Part shown: piece by piece, positions 45,139 through 54,027 of the stretch | How positions within the stretch are numbered: the stretch's first letter is position 1 | How the letters are laid out: every line of letters begins with the position of its first letter | Assembly: GCF_012911565.1 (NCBI RefSeq) | Contig: NZ_JAAMPU010000100.1 | Span: 119,335 to 183,334, forward strand | Length of the DNA: 64,000 nt | Reading direction: 5' to 3' | Source: Flavobacterium silvaticum | GTDB taxonomy: Bacteria > Bacteroidota > Bacteroidia > Flavobacteriales > Flavobacteriaceae | Made by a program: the position numbers and the translations under genes | Notes under the pieces: generated by a model | Seen by the model: the letters and a program-made list of their open reading frames with translations, nothing else | Told to the model about the DNA's origin: nothing | The model's database searches: none

Positions 45139-47407
45139 ATTCTGTCAGGACAAAACTCGTTTCCAGAACATCATTGCTGCTTCCGCCGACGAAGATTTTG
45201 AACGAACCCGCTTCGACTTTGTAATTTCCGTTGTTGTCGTAAAACCCGAGTTCGTCATTCGTCAGTTTGAAATGGACGGTTTTCGATTCGCCTTTTTTGA
45301 GTTCGGCCAATTCAAAACCTTTGAGTTCTTTTACCGGACGGGCCAACGTTCCGGCTTCGTCGCGAATGTATAATTGCACGACCTCTTTGCCGTCGAAATT
45401 TCCGGTATTCTTAAGGGTAACCGATACGTTTACTGTTTCGCCTTTTTTGTACGAAGGCTTGTCCGATTTCAAGTCGGAATAGGCAAACGACGTATAACTC
45501 AACCCGAATCCGAACGGATACAACGGTGTTTTTTGAACATCGGTATAGTGCGACCAGAACACGTTATTGTCTGCATCGGTCGGTCTCCCGGTGTTGTAAT
45601 TGTTATAATAGATTGGCACCTGGCCCACATTCCTTGGGAACGACATCGGCAGTTTTCCGGACGGATTGTAATCGCCATATAACACTTGTGCGACGGCATT
45701 TCCGGTTTCGGTTCCCAAATGCCAGGCTTCCACGATGGCAGGGATATGTGCCGCGGCCCATTCGATGGCGAGCGGTCTTCCGTTGTTCAGGACCAATACG
45801 ATGTTTTTGTTCTCGGCATAAATCGTTTCAAGCAATTCCTGTTGCAATCCGGGCAAATCGAGATTCGTCCGGCTTCTGCCTTCACCGCTCTGGAAGCCGT
45901 GTTCGCCAAGTACCATGACGACGGCATCGGCAGCTTTCGCGGCTTTTTTTGCGGCATCGAAGCCAGATTTATCGCTGACGTTGAAAACCAGCTCCTGGGT
46001 GAAGGCAGCTGGTTTCGTGATCAAATCGGCACCTTTTTCATAAACAAGCTGGTTGCCTTTGTACGCATTCATTCCTTCGAGTACGCTTACGCCGGTATTG
46101 TCATCCGAAGCCAATCGCCACGAACCGAGCGGGCTGTTCTTATCGTTTGCCAAAGCACCGATAAGCGCAATCTTCATCCCTGATTTTTTAAGCGGAAGCA
46201 GTTGGTTGTCATTCTTCAGCAGCACGATCGATTTTTTAGCCATATCGAGTACGGCTTCATGATTCTGTTTCTGCCCGATGGTTTTCTCGCGTGCCTCGCT
46301 GCAATATTTGTACGGATCATCGAATAAACCCAGCTCGAATTTGACGCGAAGAATCCGTGTCACGGCATCGTCTATCAGTTCCTGTGATACCTTGCCGTCT
46401 TGCACGAGTTTGGCTAATTCGGTCACGTAGAGGTTTCCTTCCATATCCATGTCACAACCGGCAGTCACACCATATTTGGCTGCTTCGGCCCCATCTTTTG
46501 CAAAACCGTGGGCGACCATTTCGCGCACCGAAGCCCAATCCGAGACCACGAACCCATTGAATTTCCATTGCCCTTTGAGGATGTCGCGCTGCAGGAATGA
46601 ATTCCCGGTGGCAGGCACTCCGTTGAGTATGTTGAACGAGTTCATATAGGTACGCACACCTGCGGCATTGGCGGCTTTGAAAGGTGGCAGCACAATATTG
46701 TATAAGGTGGAATTGCTTATATCGACCGTATTGTAATCGCGTCCGGCTTCGGCAAAACCATAACCGGCAAAATGTTTGGCGCATGCGGCTACCGTATTCG
46801 GCGCAGACAAATCTGTCCCCTGGAAACCTTTGACACGCGCAGTTGCTACTTTTGCACCCAGGTATGGATCTTCACCTGCACCTTCCATCACGCGGCCCCA
46901 TCTGGCGTCTCGCGAAATATCCACCATGGGCCCGAACGTCCAGTTGATTCCGGCCGCCGAGGCCTCATCTGCCGCAACGGCCGCAGATTTTTGGATGGCG
47001 TCCATATCCCAACTCGCAGCTTCGGCAAGTGGAATAGGAGATAAGGTCTTGTATCCGTGGATCACATCAAACCCGATGATGAGCGGAATTCCCAAACGTG
47101 TCTGTTCGGTCACTATTTTTTGGACGGCCCGTACTTCTTTGACCCCACGGACACTAAGCATTGACCCGATTTTTCCCTTTTTGAGCGCTTCGAATTTCTG
47201 TTCTGCGGTTCCGCCTTTGGGCGCTGGGCCGGTGACATCCCAAAAACCGTTGTATTGGTTCATCTGCCCGATTTTTTCATCGAGCGTCATCTCTTTAAGA
47301 AGCAACGCGATACGTTGGTCGATGGTTTTTGATTTGTCGTTCCAGGGTCTTTGTTGTGCGTTCATAAGGGTGCAAAGCAGTATGATGGGGAAATATCGTA
47401 AGGTCAT
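45137..47407 (-). CDS. GH3 beta-glucosidase (BglX type)
   Basis: 756 residues. Signal peptide, then the GH3 N-terminal barrel: DEKIGQMNQYNGF, IPLIIGFDVIHGYKTLSPIPLAEAASWD, WTFGPMVDISRDARWGRVMEGAGEDPYLG, ACAKHFAGYG and the nucleophile Asp in NGFVVSDWASVREM. The C-terminal alpha/beta sandwich (VLGEHGFQSGEGRSRTNLDLPG) and the FnIII-like domain (about 660-756) complete the BglX architecture. In this locus it probably trims terminal beta-glucosyl (or mannosyl) residues from glucomannan fragments in the periplasm. It is last in the operon GH2-CE2-SASA-GH3. Confidence 0.94.
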   Translation of the reverse strand: MTLRYFPIILLCTLMNAQQRPWNDKSKTIDQRIALLLKEMTLDEKIGQMNQYNGFWDVTGPAPKGGTAEQKFEALKKGKIGSMLSVRGVKEVRAVQKIVTEQTRLGIPLIIGFDVIHGYKTLSPIPLAEAASWDMDAIQKSAAVAADEASAAGINWTFGPMVDISRDARWGRVMEGAGEDPYLGAKVATARVKGFQGTDLSAPNTVAACAKHFAGYGFAEAGRDYNTVDISNSTLYNIVLPPFKAANAAGVRTYMNSFNILNGVPATGNSFLQRDILKGQWKFNGFVVSDWASVREMVAHGFAKDGAEAAKYGVTAGCDMDMEGNLYVTELAKLVQDGKVSQELIDDAVTRILRVKFELGLFDDPYKYCSEAREKTIGQKQNHEAVLDMAKKSIVLLKNDNQLLPLKKSGMKIALIGALANDKNSPLGSWRLASDDNTGVSVLEGMNAYKGNQLVYEKGADLITKPAAFTQELVFNVSDKSGFDAAKKAAKAADAVVMVLGEHGFQSGEGRSRTNLDLPGLQQELLETIYAENKNIVLVLNNGRPLAIEWAAAHIPAIVEAWHLGTETGNAVAQVLYGDYNPSGKLPMSFPRNVGQVPIYYNNYNTGRPTDADNNVFWSHYTDVQKTPLYPFGFGLSYTSFAYSDLKSDKPSYKKGETVNVSVTLKNTGNFDGKEVVQLYIRDEAGTLARPVKELKGFELAELKKGESKTVHFKLTNDELGFYDNNGNYKVEAGSFKIFVGGSSNDVLETSFVLTE

Positions 47408-47437
47408 ATTTTATGTTTTGAATCGAAGATTATGCGA

Positions 47438-48823
47438 TCAGGGTTCAACTGAAACTAAAAAGGTAGAAGCCGGAAGTTTGTCGCTGTTGAACAAATCGGG
47501 AACGTCGTTGCTTTTAAATGCATACCGCGCCCACAGTGGTGTTTTCACATCTTTGGAATGTACTTTTATGGTATTTCCGGAAAGTGTCACAGTAGCCACA
47601 TAGAATTTCCCATCTTGGCCCGCGAGTTCAAACAACTGGCTTTTTTTGTTCGTGAAATAAAGTCCGTTAGCGTTGTCGAATGAAAGTGTGACGCTTCCTT
47701 TTTCCCATGTTGCCTTTTTGATGAGTGGCCCGTTTACGACGGCATCGGTAACTTTATAGTGTTTTGCCAAAGCCAGATTCGCCAGCCGCAACCCGACCGT
47801 TTTTTTGTCTTTCGGATGGATGTCGTCTAAAGGCGAAACGTCTCCGATTACGACAACGCCGGTATTCGGGACAGTCTGTGCCACCTTGCGTTGTGCATCC
47901 CTTATGACTGCACCTCCGTGCGGGTTGTTCTCGTAATTATACGGAGCGATCTGGACGATGTAAAACGGAAAATCAGATTTCCACGCGTTTCTCCACGATT
48001 GTATCAAAGTGGTAAGCGTTTGGTCGTACACATCAGATCCGGTATTGCTTTCGCCCTGATACCAAAGCGCGCCGGCGATCGTAAACGGAACCAGCGGATG
48101 GATCATGGCATTGTAAGCGCGTCCCGGCAATGTCGGCCCCCAATCTATCGGAGACAGTTTTGAGGCAGCTTCCCTGACGATGGGATTTGACGAAACGGCA
48201 TCTTCTGGCATCCAGATTTCAGCCGGAGTTCCGCCCCAGGCCGATTGGATCAGCCCGATTGGAATATTGTTGAGTCCGGCACTGATCCTTTGTCCGAAGA
48301 AATAACCCACGGCGCTGAAATACCGCATGGTTTCCGGCGTGCACAGTGTCCATTGCGCCTGTAAATCCTGCTGCGGATATAAGGCGGATCTTTTGGGAAC
48401 CGAGAATAATCGGAGGTTCGGGTTTGTGGCATTCGCTATTTCGTGGTCGCCATTATCGATTTTCCAATCGGCAGACATTTCCATATTCGATTGACCGGAA
48501 CACAGCCAGACTTCACCTATCAGGATGTTTTTGAGCGTGATTTCATTGTAGCCTTTGAGCGTGATGGCAAACGGCCCGCCTGCATTCGGGGTTTTTATCT
48601 GGGTCGACCAATTGGCCTCGGCGTTCGATTTGACTTTGTAAACGGCATTGTCCCATCCGGTCGTTATGGTGATTTCCTCATTCGGTTGTGCCCAGCCCCA
48701 AATGGCGGCCGTAGCGTTGCGTTGCAGTACCATATTGTCCGATATCACGGCCGGAAGTACAATATTCGCATCGGCAGTAAAACCGGAAATAAGCATCACG
48801 ATAAGCAGTAGGATTTTATTCAT
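47438..48823 (-). CDS. Sialate-O-acetylesterase-family (SASA) carbohydrate acetylesterase
   Basis: 461 residues. Signal peptide (LLLIVMLISGFTADA), a beta-domain (about 20-95; SDNMVLQRNATAAIWGWAQPNEEITI), then an SGNH-like catalytic part: VWLCSGQSNMEMS with nucleophile Ser, GVIQSAWGGTPAEIWM and ALWYQGESNTGSDVYDQTL. In plant-polysaccharide loci these proteins remove acetyl groups from xylan or mannan rather than from sialic acid, so acetyl-(gluco)mannan is the expected substrate. Its ATG lies inside the last eight bases of the CE2 gene, so the two esterases are coupled. Confidence 0.9.
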   Translation of the reverse strand: MNKILLLIVMLISGFTADANIVLPAVISDNMVLQRNATAAIWGWAQPNEEITITTGWDNAVYKVKSNAEANWSTQIKTPNAGGPFAITLKGYNEITLKNILIGEVWLCSGQSNMEMSADWKIDNGDHEIANATNPNLRLFSVPKRSALYPQQDLQAQWTLCTPETMRYFSAVGYFFGQRISAGLNNIPIGLIQSAWGGTPAEIWMPEDAVSSNPIVREAASKLSPIDWGPTLPGRAYNAMIHPLVPFTIAGALWYQGESNTGSDVYDQTLTTLIQSWRNAWKSDFPFYIVQIAPYNYENNPHGGAVIRDAQRKVAQTVPNTGVVVIGDVSPLDDIHPKDKKTVGLRLANLALAKHYKVTDAVVNGPLIKKATWEKGSVTLSFDNANGLYFTNKKSQLFELAGQDGKFYVATVTLSGNTIKVHSKDVKTPLWARYAFKSNDVPDLFNSDKLPASTFLVSVEP

Positions 48824-49877
48824 CGAGTAATTTTTTGAATGTGGCTTCGAGTTGTGCCGCCATTTTTTTATGGTCTTCGATATCCGGATGAGAACCGCAA
48901 CCTTTCGGAACCATCGGCCCGTATTCGAAAAGACTTATGGGCTTGTGGTTCTTATCTGATGCAAAAGCGGCGATGACTTCTTTGAGGCAGCTCACGAAAA
49001 CCTCATTCTTTGCACCGCTGACCATCGGGCTGTTAAGCAAAATAATCCGTGTTTTTGGGTATTTGCGATAGATATTGCGGACGAATCCAATGTAATTGGC
49101 AATATACTTTTGTCGGTTGAACGGAAGCCGTGGCTTGGTTCCGTCTCCATCTGAAAAATCGTTCGTGCCCAGGCAGATGCTGACAAGATCGGGCTGGAAC
49201 GTGTCCGGAAAAGCCTTGGTCGATTCTTTGGTCAGGTACAATTTATCGTAGACGTCGGGCATAATCGCTTCGTCTATATGCTCGTCGTTCCAGTTGCGGT
49301 ACATGCCGATTCCCGAAACCGAACTCAACAGGAATTGCGCGTTGAGTTTTCGGCTCAAAATAGGCCCATAAGCCCAATAGGCGTTGTGCTGGTCGAACCA
49401 TTCGCCGGTTCCGCAAGGGATTTCGGCGGCATCGTTGCCCATTCCGGAGGTGATGGAATTGCCTATGAACTCGATTTTCTTTTTACCTAAGGGCTTGGGT
49501 TCGTCCAATAATGTATTCGGGGAACTTATGAAATACAAAGGCCCGTTCGTCGCTTCGGTCGCCTTGAAGATTTTTACCAGATGCGCCCTGGCATCATTTG
49601 GGGCTTTGAGGCTGTATTCTTTTTGGTTTTTCTCTACACGGATGCGGCCCGAATAGACACCGTCGATTTCAATCGAGGCATACGCATGATGCTCGTCACC
49701 GCTTTTGAGGACAAACCGAATCGTAGCATCGGGCGTGGTGTAACTGACGGAAGATGCGGCACCGATAAGTGTGATGCTTCCATCGGGCAAGGCATCGGTA
49801 CGGCCATCGGCCCTGAATTGTGCGTGGATTGCCGAAACAAGGAACAGGGCAATCAGCGAAAACGATATATTTTTCAT
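48816..49877 (-). CDS. CE2-like SGNH acetylesterase
   Basis: About 353 residues from MKNISFSLIALFLVSAIHAQ. An upstream ATG at 49907 is rejected because it precedes the signal. A jelly-roll domain (about 20-125) is followed by the SGNH hydrolase: KKIEFIGNSITSGMGND (nucleophile Ser), SSVSGIGMYRNW, SICLGTNDFSDGDGTKP, and the C-terminal His/Asp in GCGSHPDIEDHKKMA. CE2 enzymes deacetylate xylan or glucomannan; here glucomannan is favoured by context. It follows the GH2 gene by 85 bp and overlaps the SASA gene by 8 bp. Confidence 0.9.
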   Translation of the reverse strand: MKNISFSLIALFLVSAIHAQFRADGRTDALPDGSITLIGAASSVSYTTPDATIRFVLKSGDEHHAYASIEIDGVYSGRIRVEKNQKEYSLKAPNDARAHLVKIFKATEATNGPLYFISSPNTLLDEPKPLGKKKIEFIGNSITSGMGNDAAEIPCGTGEWFDQHNAYWAYGPILSRKLNAQFLLSSVSGIGMYRNWNDEHIDEAIMPDVYDKLYLTKESTKAFPDTFQPDLVSICLGTNDFSDGDGTKPRLPFNRQKYIANYIGFVRNIYRKYPKTRIILLNSPMVSGAKNEVFVSCLKEVIAAFASDKNHKPISLFEYGPMVPKGCGSHPDIEDHKKMAAQLEATFKKLLDE

Positions 49878-49962
49878 AATCGTAAAAATACCGTATTGGA
49901 TTGCCAATTACAGATATTCGATTGTCAAAATATGATAGGAAATTAAAGAATCGGATTTTAAA

Positions 49963-52746
49963 TCAGTGACCGAATACCAGCGACAGTTTCTCAGGCGAAA
50001 TTTGGTAAGTCGGATTGAATTTTCCCGATTCCATATAGTCGAGCAACGAACGATACAGCTGTGTCGCTTCAGGAACTTGAGGTAAATCCGGAAGCCGGGA
50101 CATACATACCAGCAATTTTCCTTTCCCTACACGGAATTCGAAAACCAATCCGAGTTTGTGGTTGCGCTCCAGATTATCGATGACCTGGATTATGGGCCGA
50201 TAGCTGTTTTCGGTCTCGTCGAGCATCAGTGAATTACTCGCTTTGACTATTGAAAACCAGTTCCAGTCGGTATGGGAATCTGTCGGGAAGGAATTGAAAA
50301 CAGGATGTGACGGATCCATCAATAATCCTAAAGTTCCGGACGAAACCGGTTTTTTATTCGATTCACTGATGCTTTTGAACATGCCGTAATTCCAGAATTC
50401 GGGTGGAAAATGTCCGGCGAAACTATTTTTGGCGACATCGGCTGTTTTGGGAAACAACAGGACTTTTTCGCCCTGAGCCAGTTTCTTTAAAGTCAATTGA
50501 TCTAATTTTTCAGCTATCGAAATACCTTTTGGAATTCGGACGGTCGTCGGTTTCGGATACACCCAAATGGAATAGGTGTTGGAAATATCAGTTTGGCCGA
50601 ATGAAACGGAAACGGTCAGTTTTTCGGGTTTTGTAATGGAAGATAGATCTGCCGTGATTTCCCCAAGTCCAGACAAGCCGTCGTTTTTGATTTCGGCCGA
50701 TGGAAAAAAACCTTGTCTGAATACGCTTCCATCCGCTCTTTTGATTTCCCAACGAACCGTTTTATTTATGTTTTGTGCCGAATAATTGGCGACGACGAGT
50801 TTTGATCTGAATTCTTCTCCCGATGTATAACAGTATTTCGGGAATTCAAGCAGCAACACGATGGCATCACAGGATTGCCGCCAATTTTCCGGACTGATGA
50901 CGTTTTTCGATGCCATGAATGCATCAAGCACACCAATAAGCGCGGTGCCTTGTCCGGGGAAATCCTGCAAATCCAGAAGCTGGAAGCCCGCGAGATTTTT
51001 CGTCCGGATGGCCGTTTCCATTTCTGCTTTGTAGCACAGCGCAGCCCATGCGCCGGAAGCTTTCTGGAATGCGCCTGCCTGATCCAACATGCCGGCTTTT
51101 TTGAGTTTGCTTCGGAACGTTTCCAGATTCCACGGTTTGAGTACGCCGGTGTATTTGGTGATTTCGGAATAATCGGGATAAATCTGGTATTGGCCTATTT
51201 CGTGGCTGATGAGCGGAATCTTCAATCTTGAAACGGCATAATCGAAAGTCCTGTCGGTCGATGGGATTCGTGTGTTCAGTATGCCGCCCTGATCCGCGTC
51301 GGCAAAAGCGTGGGTCAGCCGTGTGTGTGCCGATTGGGAATCGCCGTCGTAAGGTGTCCGTGCCCCGATGAAAAAGTCAGCATACGAACGCGGTTCGGTA
51401 TAACCAATATTGTTGTTGGAACCAATCGCATACAAATGACGGCGGTCAAATGCTTTTATCGCAACCATGTTCTTTTCGACGTTGTCGTGTCCGCTCCATA
51501 TTTCATTGCCGGGCGAAAACAATACGAAAGACGGATGGTTCCCGTATGCTTTGAGCAGGGCAAACGCTTCTTCTTTTTGCATTGTGGCTACAGAATCCGT
51601 TTCCATCCCGCCCCAAAACGGAAGTTCCACCTGGATGTAGATGCCTTCCTGATCGGCGGCCGTAAAAGCGGCTTCGGGCGGACAATACGAATGGAACCGG
51701 TAGTGGTTGATCCCATAACTTTTGGCAATGCGGTAGACCTTTACCCAATCGGCTACATCCGTCGGCGTGTAACCTGTAATCGGGAAAACGGCGGCTTCGT
51801 GTTTTCCGCGTAAAAAAGCCGTCCGGCCATTGACAGTGAATTTGGTTCCGTCAGCCTTGAAACTGCGCATCCCGAACGAGACGGTCTTGTCATCGGGATA
51901 ATCCGGAAGGACGACTTTCAACTGATACATCGGCTGATTGAATTCATCCCACAAATCCAAATCGGAACCTGTGAAAGTATAGTCGAGTTTTATGATGTCG
52001 CTATTTGGGACAGTGACCTTCTTTGGATTCAGTTTTACGGTTTTGCCGTTGTGTGTCTTTTCCAGATAAAGTTCGACCGAAATGGTTTTGTCCTTTGGTT
52101 TTTTGTTTACCGAAAGTTCGATGTCAATCTTTTGATTTTCTACATCGGGATATACCTGAAGGTTCGTGATATGGTTTTTCGCCGATGCCTCAAGTGCTAT
52201 TTTCCCAATGATGCCGTTCCAGTTGGTTTGCGTGTCGTCTGAATAGATATGGACATTTCCGTACGGCGTCAGCTTTAAATCGTTATTGATCCGGATGCAG
52301 ATGTAATGCTCCCCGGGAGTCAGGTAAGCAGAGACATCGAAGGTTTGTGGCGACTCGAGCAGGCGCGAAGAACCCACCGGATTTCCGTCGATCCATATTT
52401 TGGAAGACTTGGTGCGTTCGAGGAATAGCTCAATGTGTTTATCCCTGAAGTTGTTTGGGATGGTAATCTTTTTTCTGTACCAGGCAATGCCTTCATACAT
52501 GTACAACCGGTTCAGGTGGAGCAGGGTAGTGTCTTTGTTGCGCGTTCCTTTTTGGTTGGAATCGAGTGTCCCGGGGAATAGGACCGTATCTTCCAATGTA
52601 TGGGCGAACCACTTTTGTGCCGTTCCTGTATTGTTTGGATCCAGCGCCATTTCCCATTTTCCGGAAAGGTCGATCGATGTCCTTGCAGGATGTTGCGCGA
52701 TAACCATGCACCAGCATAGTAACAGGAATTGGTATTGGATTTTCAT
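49963..52746 (-). CDS. GH2-family exo-glycosidase
   Basis: About 927 residues from MKIQYQFLLLCWCMVIAQHPA, giving a signal peptide. The frame to 52935 runs through an intergenic repeat and is rejected. The order is a sugar-binding jelly roll (about 25-200; TSIDLSGKWEMALDP), an Ig-like domain (about 205-300), and a TIM barrel (about 300-600) with the acid/base Glu in FVLFSPGNEIWSGHDN and nucleophile Glu in PLISHEIGQYQIYPDY. C-terminal beta-domains end at VFGH. The barrel lacks the usual beta-galactosidase signatures, so activity is open: beta-mannosidase-like trimming in this locus is possible but unproven. It is first in the minus-strand esterase/GH3 operon. Confidence 0.85.
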   Translation of the reverse strand: MKIQYQFLLLCWCMVIAQHPARTSIDLSGKWEMALDPNNTGTAQKWFAHTLEDTVLFPGTLDSNQKGTRNKDTTLLHLNRLYMYEGIAWYRKKITIPNNFRDKHIELFLERTKSSKIWIDGNPVGSSRLLESPQTFDVSAYLTPGEHYICIRINNDLKLTPYGNVHIYSDDTQTNWNGIIGKIALEASAKNHITNLQVYPDVENQKIDIELSVNKKPKDKTISVELYLEKTHNGKTVKLNPKKVTVPNSDIIKLDYTFTGSDLDLWDEFNQPMYQLKVVLPDYPDDKTVSFGMRSFKADGTKFTVNGRTAFLRGKHEAAVFPITGYTPTDVADWVKVYRIAKSYGINHYRFHSYCPPEAAFTAADQEGIYIQVELPFWGGMETDSVATMQKEEAFALLKAYGNHPSFVLFSPGNEIWSGHDNVEKNMVAIKAFDRRHLYAIGSNNNIGYTEPRSYADFFIGARTPYDGDSQSAHTRLTHAFADADQGGILNTRIPSTDRTFDYAVSRLKIPLISHEIGQYQIYPDYSEITKYTGVLKPWNLETFRSKLKKAGMLDQAGAFQKASGAWAALCYKAEMETAIRTKNLAGFQLLDLQDFPGQGTALIGVLDAFMASKNVISPENWRQSCDAIVLLLEFPKYCYTSGEEFRSKLVVANYSAQNINKTVRWEIKRADGSVFRQGFFPSAEIKNDGLSGLGEITADLSSITKPEKLTVSVSFGQTDISNTYSIWVYPKPTTVRIPKGISIAEKLDQLTLKKLAQGEKVLLFPKTADVAKNSFAGHFPPEFWNYGMFKSISESNKKPVSSGTLGLLMDPSHPVFNSFPTDSHTDWNWFSIVKASNSLMLDETENSYRPIIQVIDNLERNHKLGLVFEFRVGKGKLLVCMSRLPDLPQVPEATQLYRSLLDYMESGKFNPTYQISPEKLSLVFGH

Positions 52747-52817
52747 AGATTGTGAGTGCCGATGGCATTTTGAAATGCTGGAAATATAAGAATATTTATC
52801 AACTGCCAGTTTTTTGT

Positions 52818-52836
52818 CACGGATTGGAAGTCCGTG
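52818..52836. repeat. REP-like hairpin (CACGGA...TCCGTG)
   Basis: A 6-bp perfect stem with loop TTGGAAG. Similar units occur at 56722, 60780 and 60932, next to the larger nested palindromes. Confidence 0.55.
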
Positions 52837-52847
52837 CCAATGGCATT

Positions 52848-52897
52848 GTTTACGGAAGTGTCGTTTACAAAATTTTGTAAACAGGAAATGTGTAAAC
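52848..52897. repeat. Nested-palindrome intergenic repeat, copy A
   Basis: GTTTAC, 9 bp, the perfect 20-bp palindrome GTTTACAAAATTTTGTAAAC (52863-52882), 9 bp, GTAAAC. The outer arms are complementary as well. It lies in the 204-bp divergent spacer between GH2 and the peroxiredoxin. Confidence 0.85.
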
Positions 52898-52950
52898 GTG
52901 CAGATAGATTTTTTTACTACTTTAGGAAAAACCATAAAGCTACCCTGATT

Positions 52951-53412
52951 ATGCTCGCAACCGGATCAATTGCCCCTGAATTTTCTTTACCTGTGACGCC
53001 TGACCAGTTCCTCAGCCTTTCCGAGCTCAAAGGCAAAAGGGTCATACTGGCTTTTTATCCCGCCGATTGGAGCCCTGTATGTGGCGACCAGATGGCACTT
53101 TATAACGAAATGCTCAAATTCTTTAAACAGCATAATGCGGAACTGTTGGGAATTTCAGTGGATGGAAAATGGTGCCACACGGCATTCAGCCAGGACAGGA
53201 AGCTTCATTTTCCGCTTCTCGCAGATTTTGAACCCAAAGGAGCGGTCGCAAAATTGTATGACGTATTCGACGAAGCGTCCGGCGAATCGAAACGCGCGCT
53301 TTATGTAATCGATGAAGAAGGCGTAATTGCCTGGAGTTATCTGTCGCCTAAAGGAGTAAACCCCGGTGCGGATGGAATTCTTGATGCATTGGAACAACTT
53401 AATACCAAATAA
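52951..53412 (+). CDS. Peroxiredoxin (redoxin/AhpE-like)
   Basis: 153 residues from MLATGSIAPEFSLPVTPDQ. A frame open to 52834 only reads through repeat DNA. The thioredoxin-fold peroxidase signature is LAFYPADWSPVCGDQMALYNE, with the peroxidatic Cys at about residue 48. A second Cys in DGKWCHTAFS could be the resolving one. It reduces peroxides in the cytosol, and the electron donor is not evident. The DsbA-like gene follows after 2 bp, so they form an oxidative-stress pair. A weak TACTTTAG -7 box lies at 52918-52925. Confidence 0.9.
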   Translation: MLATGSIAPEFSLPVTPDQFLSLSELKGKRVILAFYPADWSPVCGDQMALYNEMLKFFKQHNAELLGISVDGKWCHTAFSQDRKLHFPLLADFEPKGAVAKLYDVFDEASGESKRALYVIDEEGVIAWSYLSPKGVNPGADGILDALEQLNTK

Positions 53413-53414
53413 TT

Positions 53415-53933
53415 ATGGCTTTACGTAAACCTGTCGATGCAGACGACCATATAGAAGGAAACATACATGCGGCCATTGAATTGGTCGAATACGGTGATTA
53501 CCAATGCCCGCATTGCCAAAAGGCGTATTATATCGTGAAAAGATGGCAGCGTGAATTTGGGGATAACCTCAAACTGGTGTTCCGGAATTTTCCGCTCGAA
53601 AACATCCATCCGCTGGCAAAACCTGCCGCCATAGCTACCGAAGCTGCCGCGCGCCAGGGGAAATTCTGGGAAATGCACGATCATCTTTTTGAAAACCATG
53701 ACGATTTCAGTCGCGGAAAACTCGTGCAATTTGCAGAGGAACTGGGGCTGAACGTCACTGATTTCAGTAAAGACCTCGAAGACCCGGAACTTTCGGCCAA
53801 AGTAGATGCTGATTTTTACGGAGGCATGCGCAGCGGCGTCAATGCTACCCCGACGTTTTTCGTGAATGGGGAAAAATTCGAAGGAAGTTGGGATACCGGA
53901 GAGCTTCGGGATTTTTTACAGAACCTGATTTAA
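53415..53933 (+). CDS. DsbA-family thioredoxin-fold protein
   Basis: 172 residues without a signal peptide. The active site is GDYQCPHCQKAYYIVKRW (CPHC). The insertion is helical and the cis-Pro lies in GVNATPTFFVNGEKFEGSWD. This cytosolic DsbA/FrnE-like type (Thioredoxin_4) is often next to peroxide-defence genes. A role as thiol-disulfide partner of the preceding peroxiredoxin is inference from the 2-bp spacing. The gene pair ends 94 bp before the histidine kinase, which has its own -7 box. Confidence 0.88.
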   Translation: MALRKPVDADDHIEGNIHAAIELVEYGDYQCPHCQKAYYIVKRWQREFGDNLKLVFRNFPLENIHPLAKPAAIATEAAARQGKFWEMHDHLFENHDDFSRGKLVQFAEELGLNVTDFSKDLEDPELSAKVDADFYGGMRSGVNATPTFFVNGEKFEGSWDTGELRDFLQNLI

Positions 53934-54014
53934 TTTCTGGCTTTATACTTTAAAAGTGCATTAACCCCTTCTGTTATTTAGTGTTAAGCCAAAATCTCCG
54001 ATTCGGAATTTGGC

Positions 54015-54022
54015 TACATTTG
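54015..54022 (+). promoter_or_regulatory. -7 element (TACATTTG) just before the histidine kinase start
   Basis: The box ends 5 bp before the ATG at 54028, so transcription would begin at or within one or two bases of the start codon. This would be a leaderless or near-leaderless mRNA. No good -33 TTG was found. Confidence 0.4.
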
Positions 54023-54027
54023 TCCAC

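Noticed and set aside
52747..52935. N-terminal extension of the GH2 protein
   Set aside because: The same repeat DNA on the other strand; the signal peptide starts at 52746.
52834..52950. N-terminal extension of the peroxiredoxin
   Set aside because: It only translates the nested-palindrome repeat; the family start is MLATGSIAPEF.
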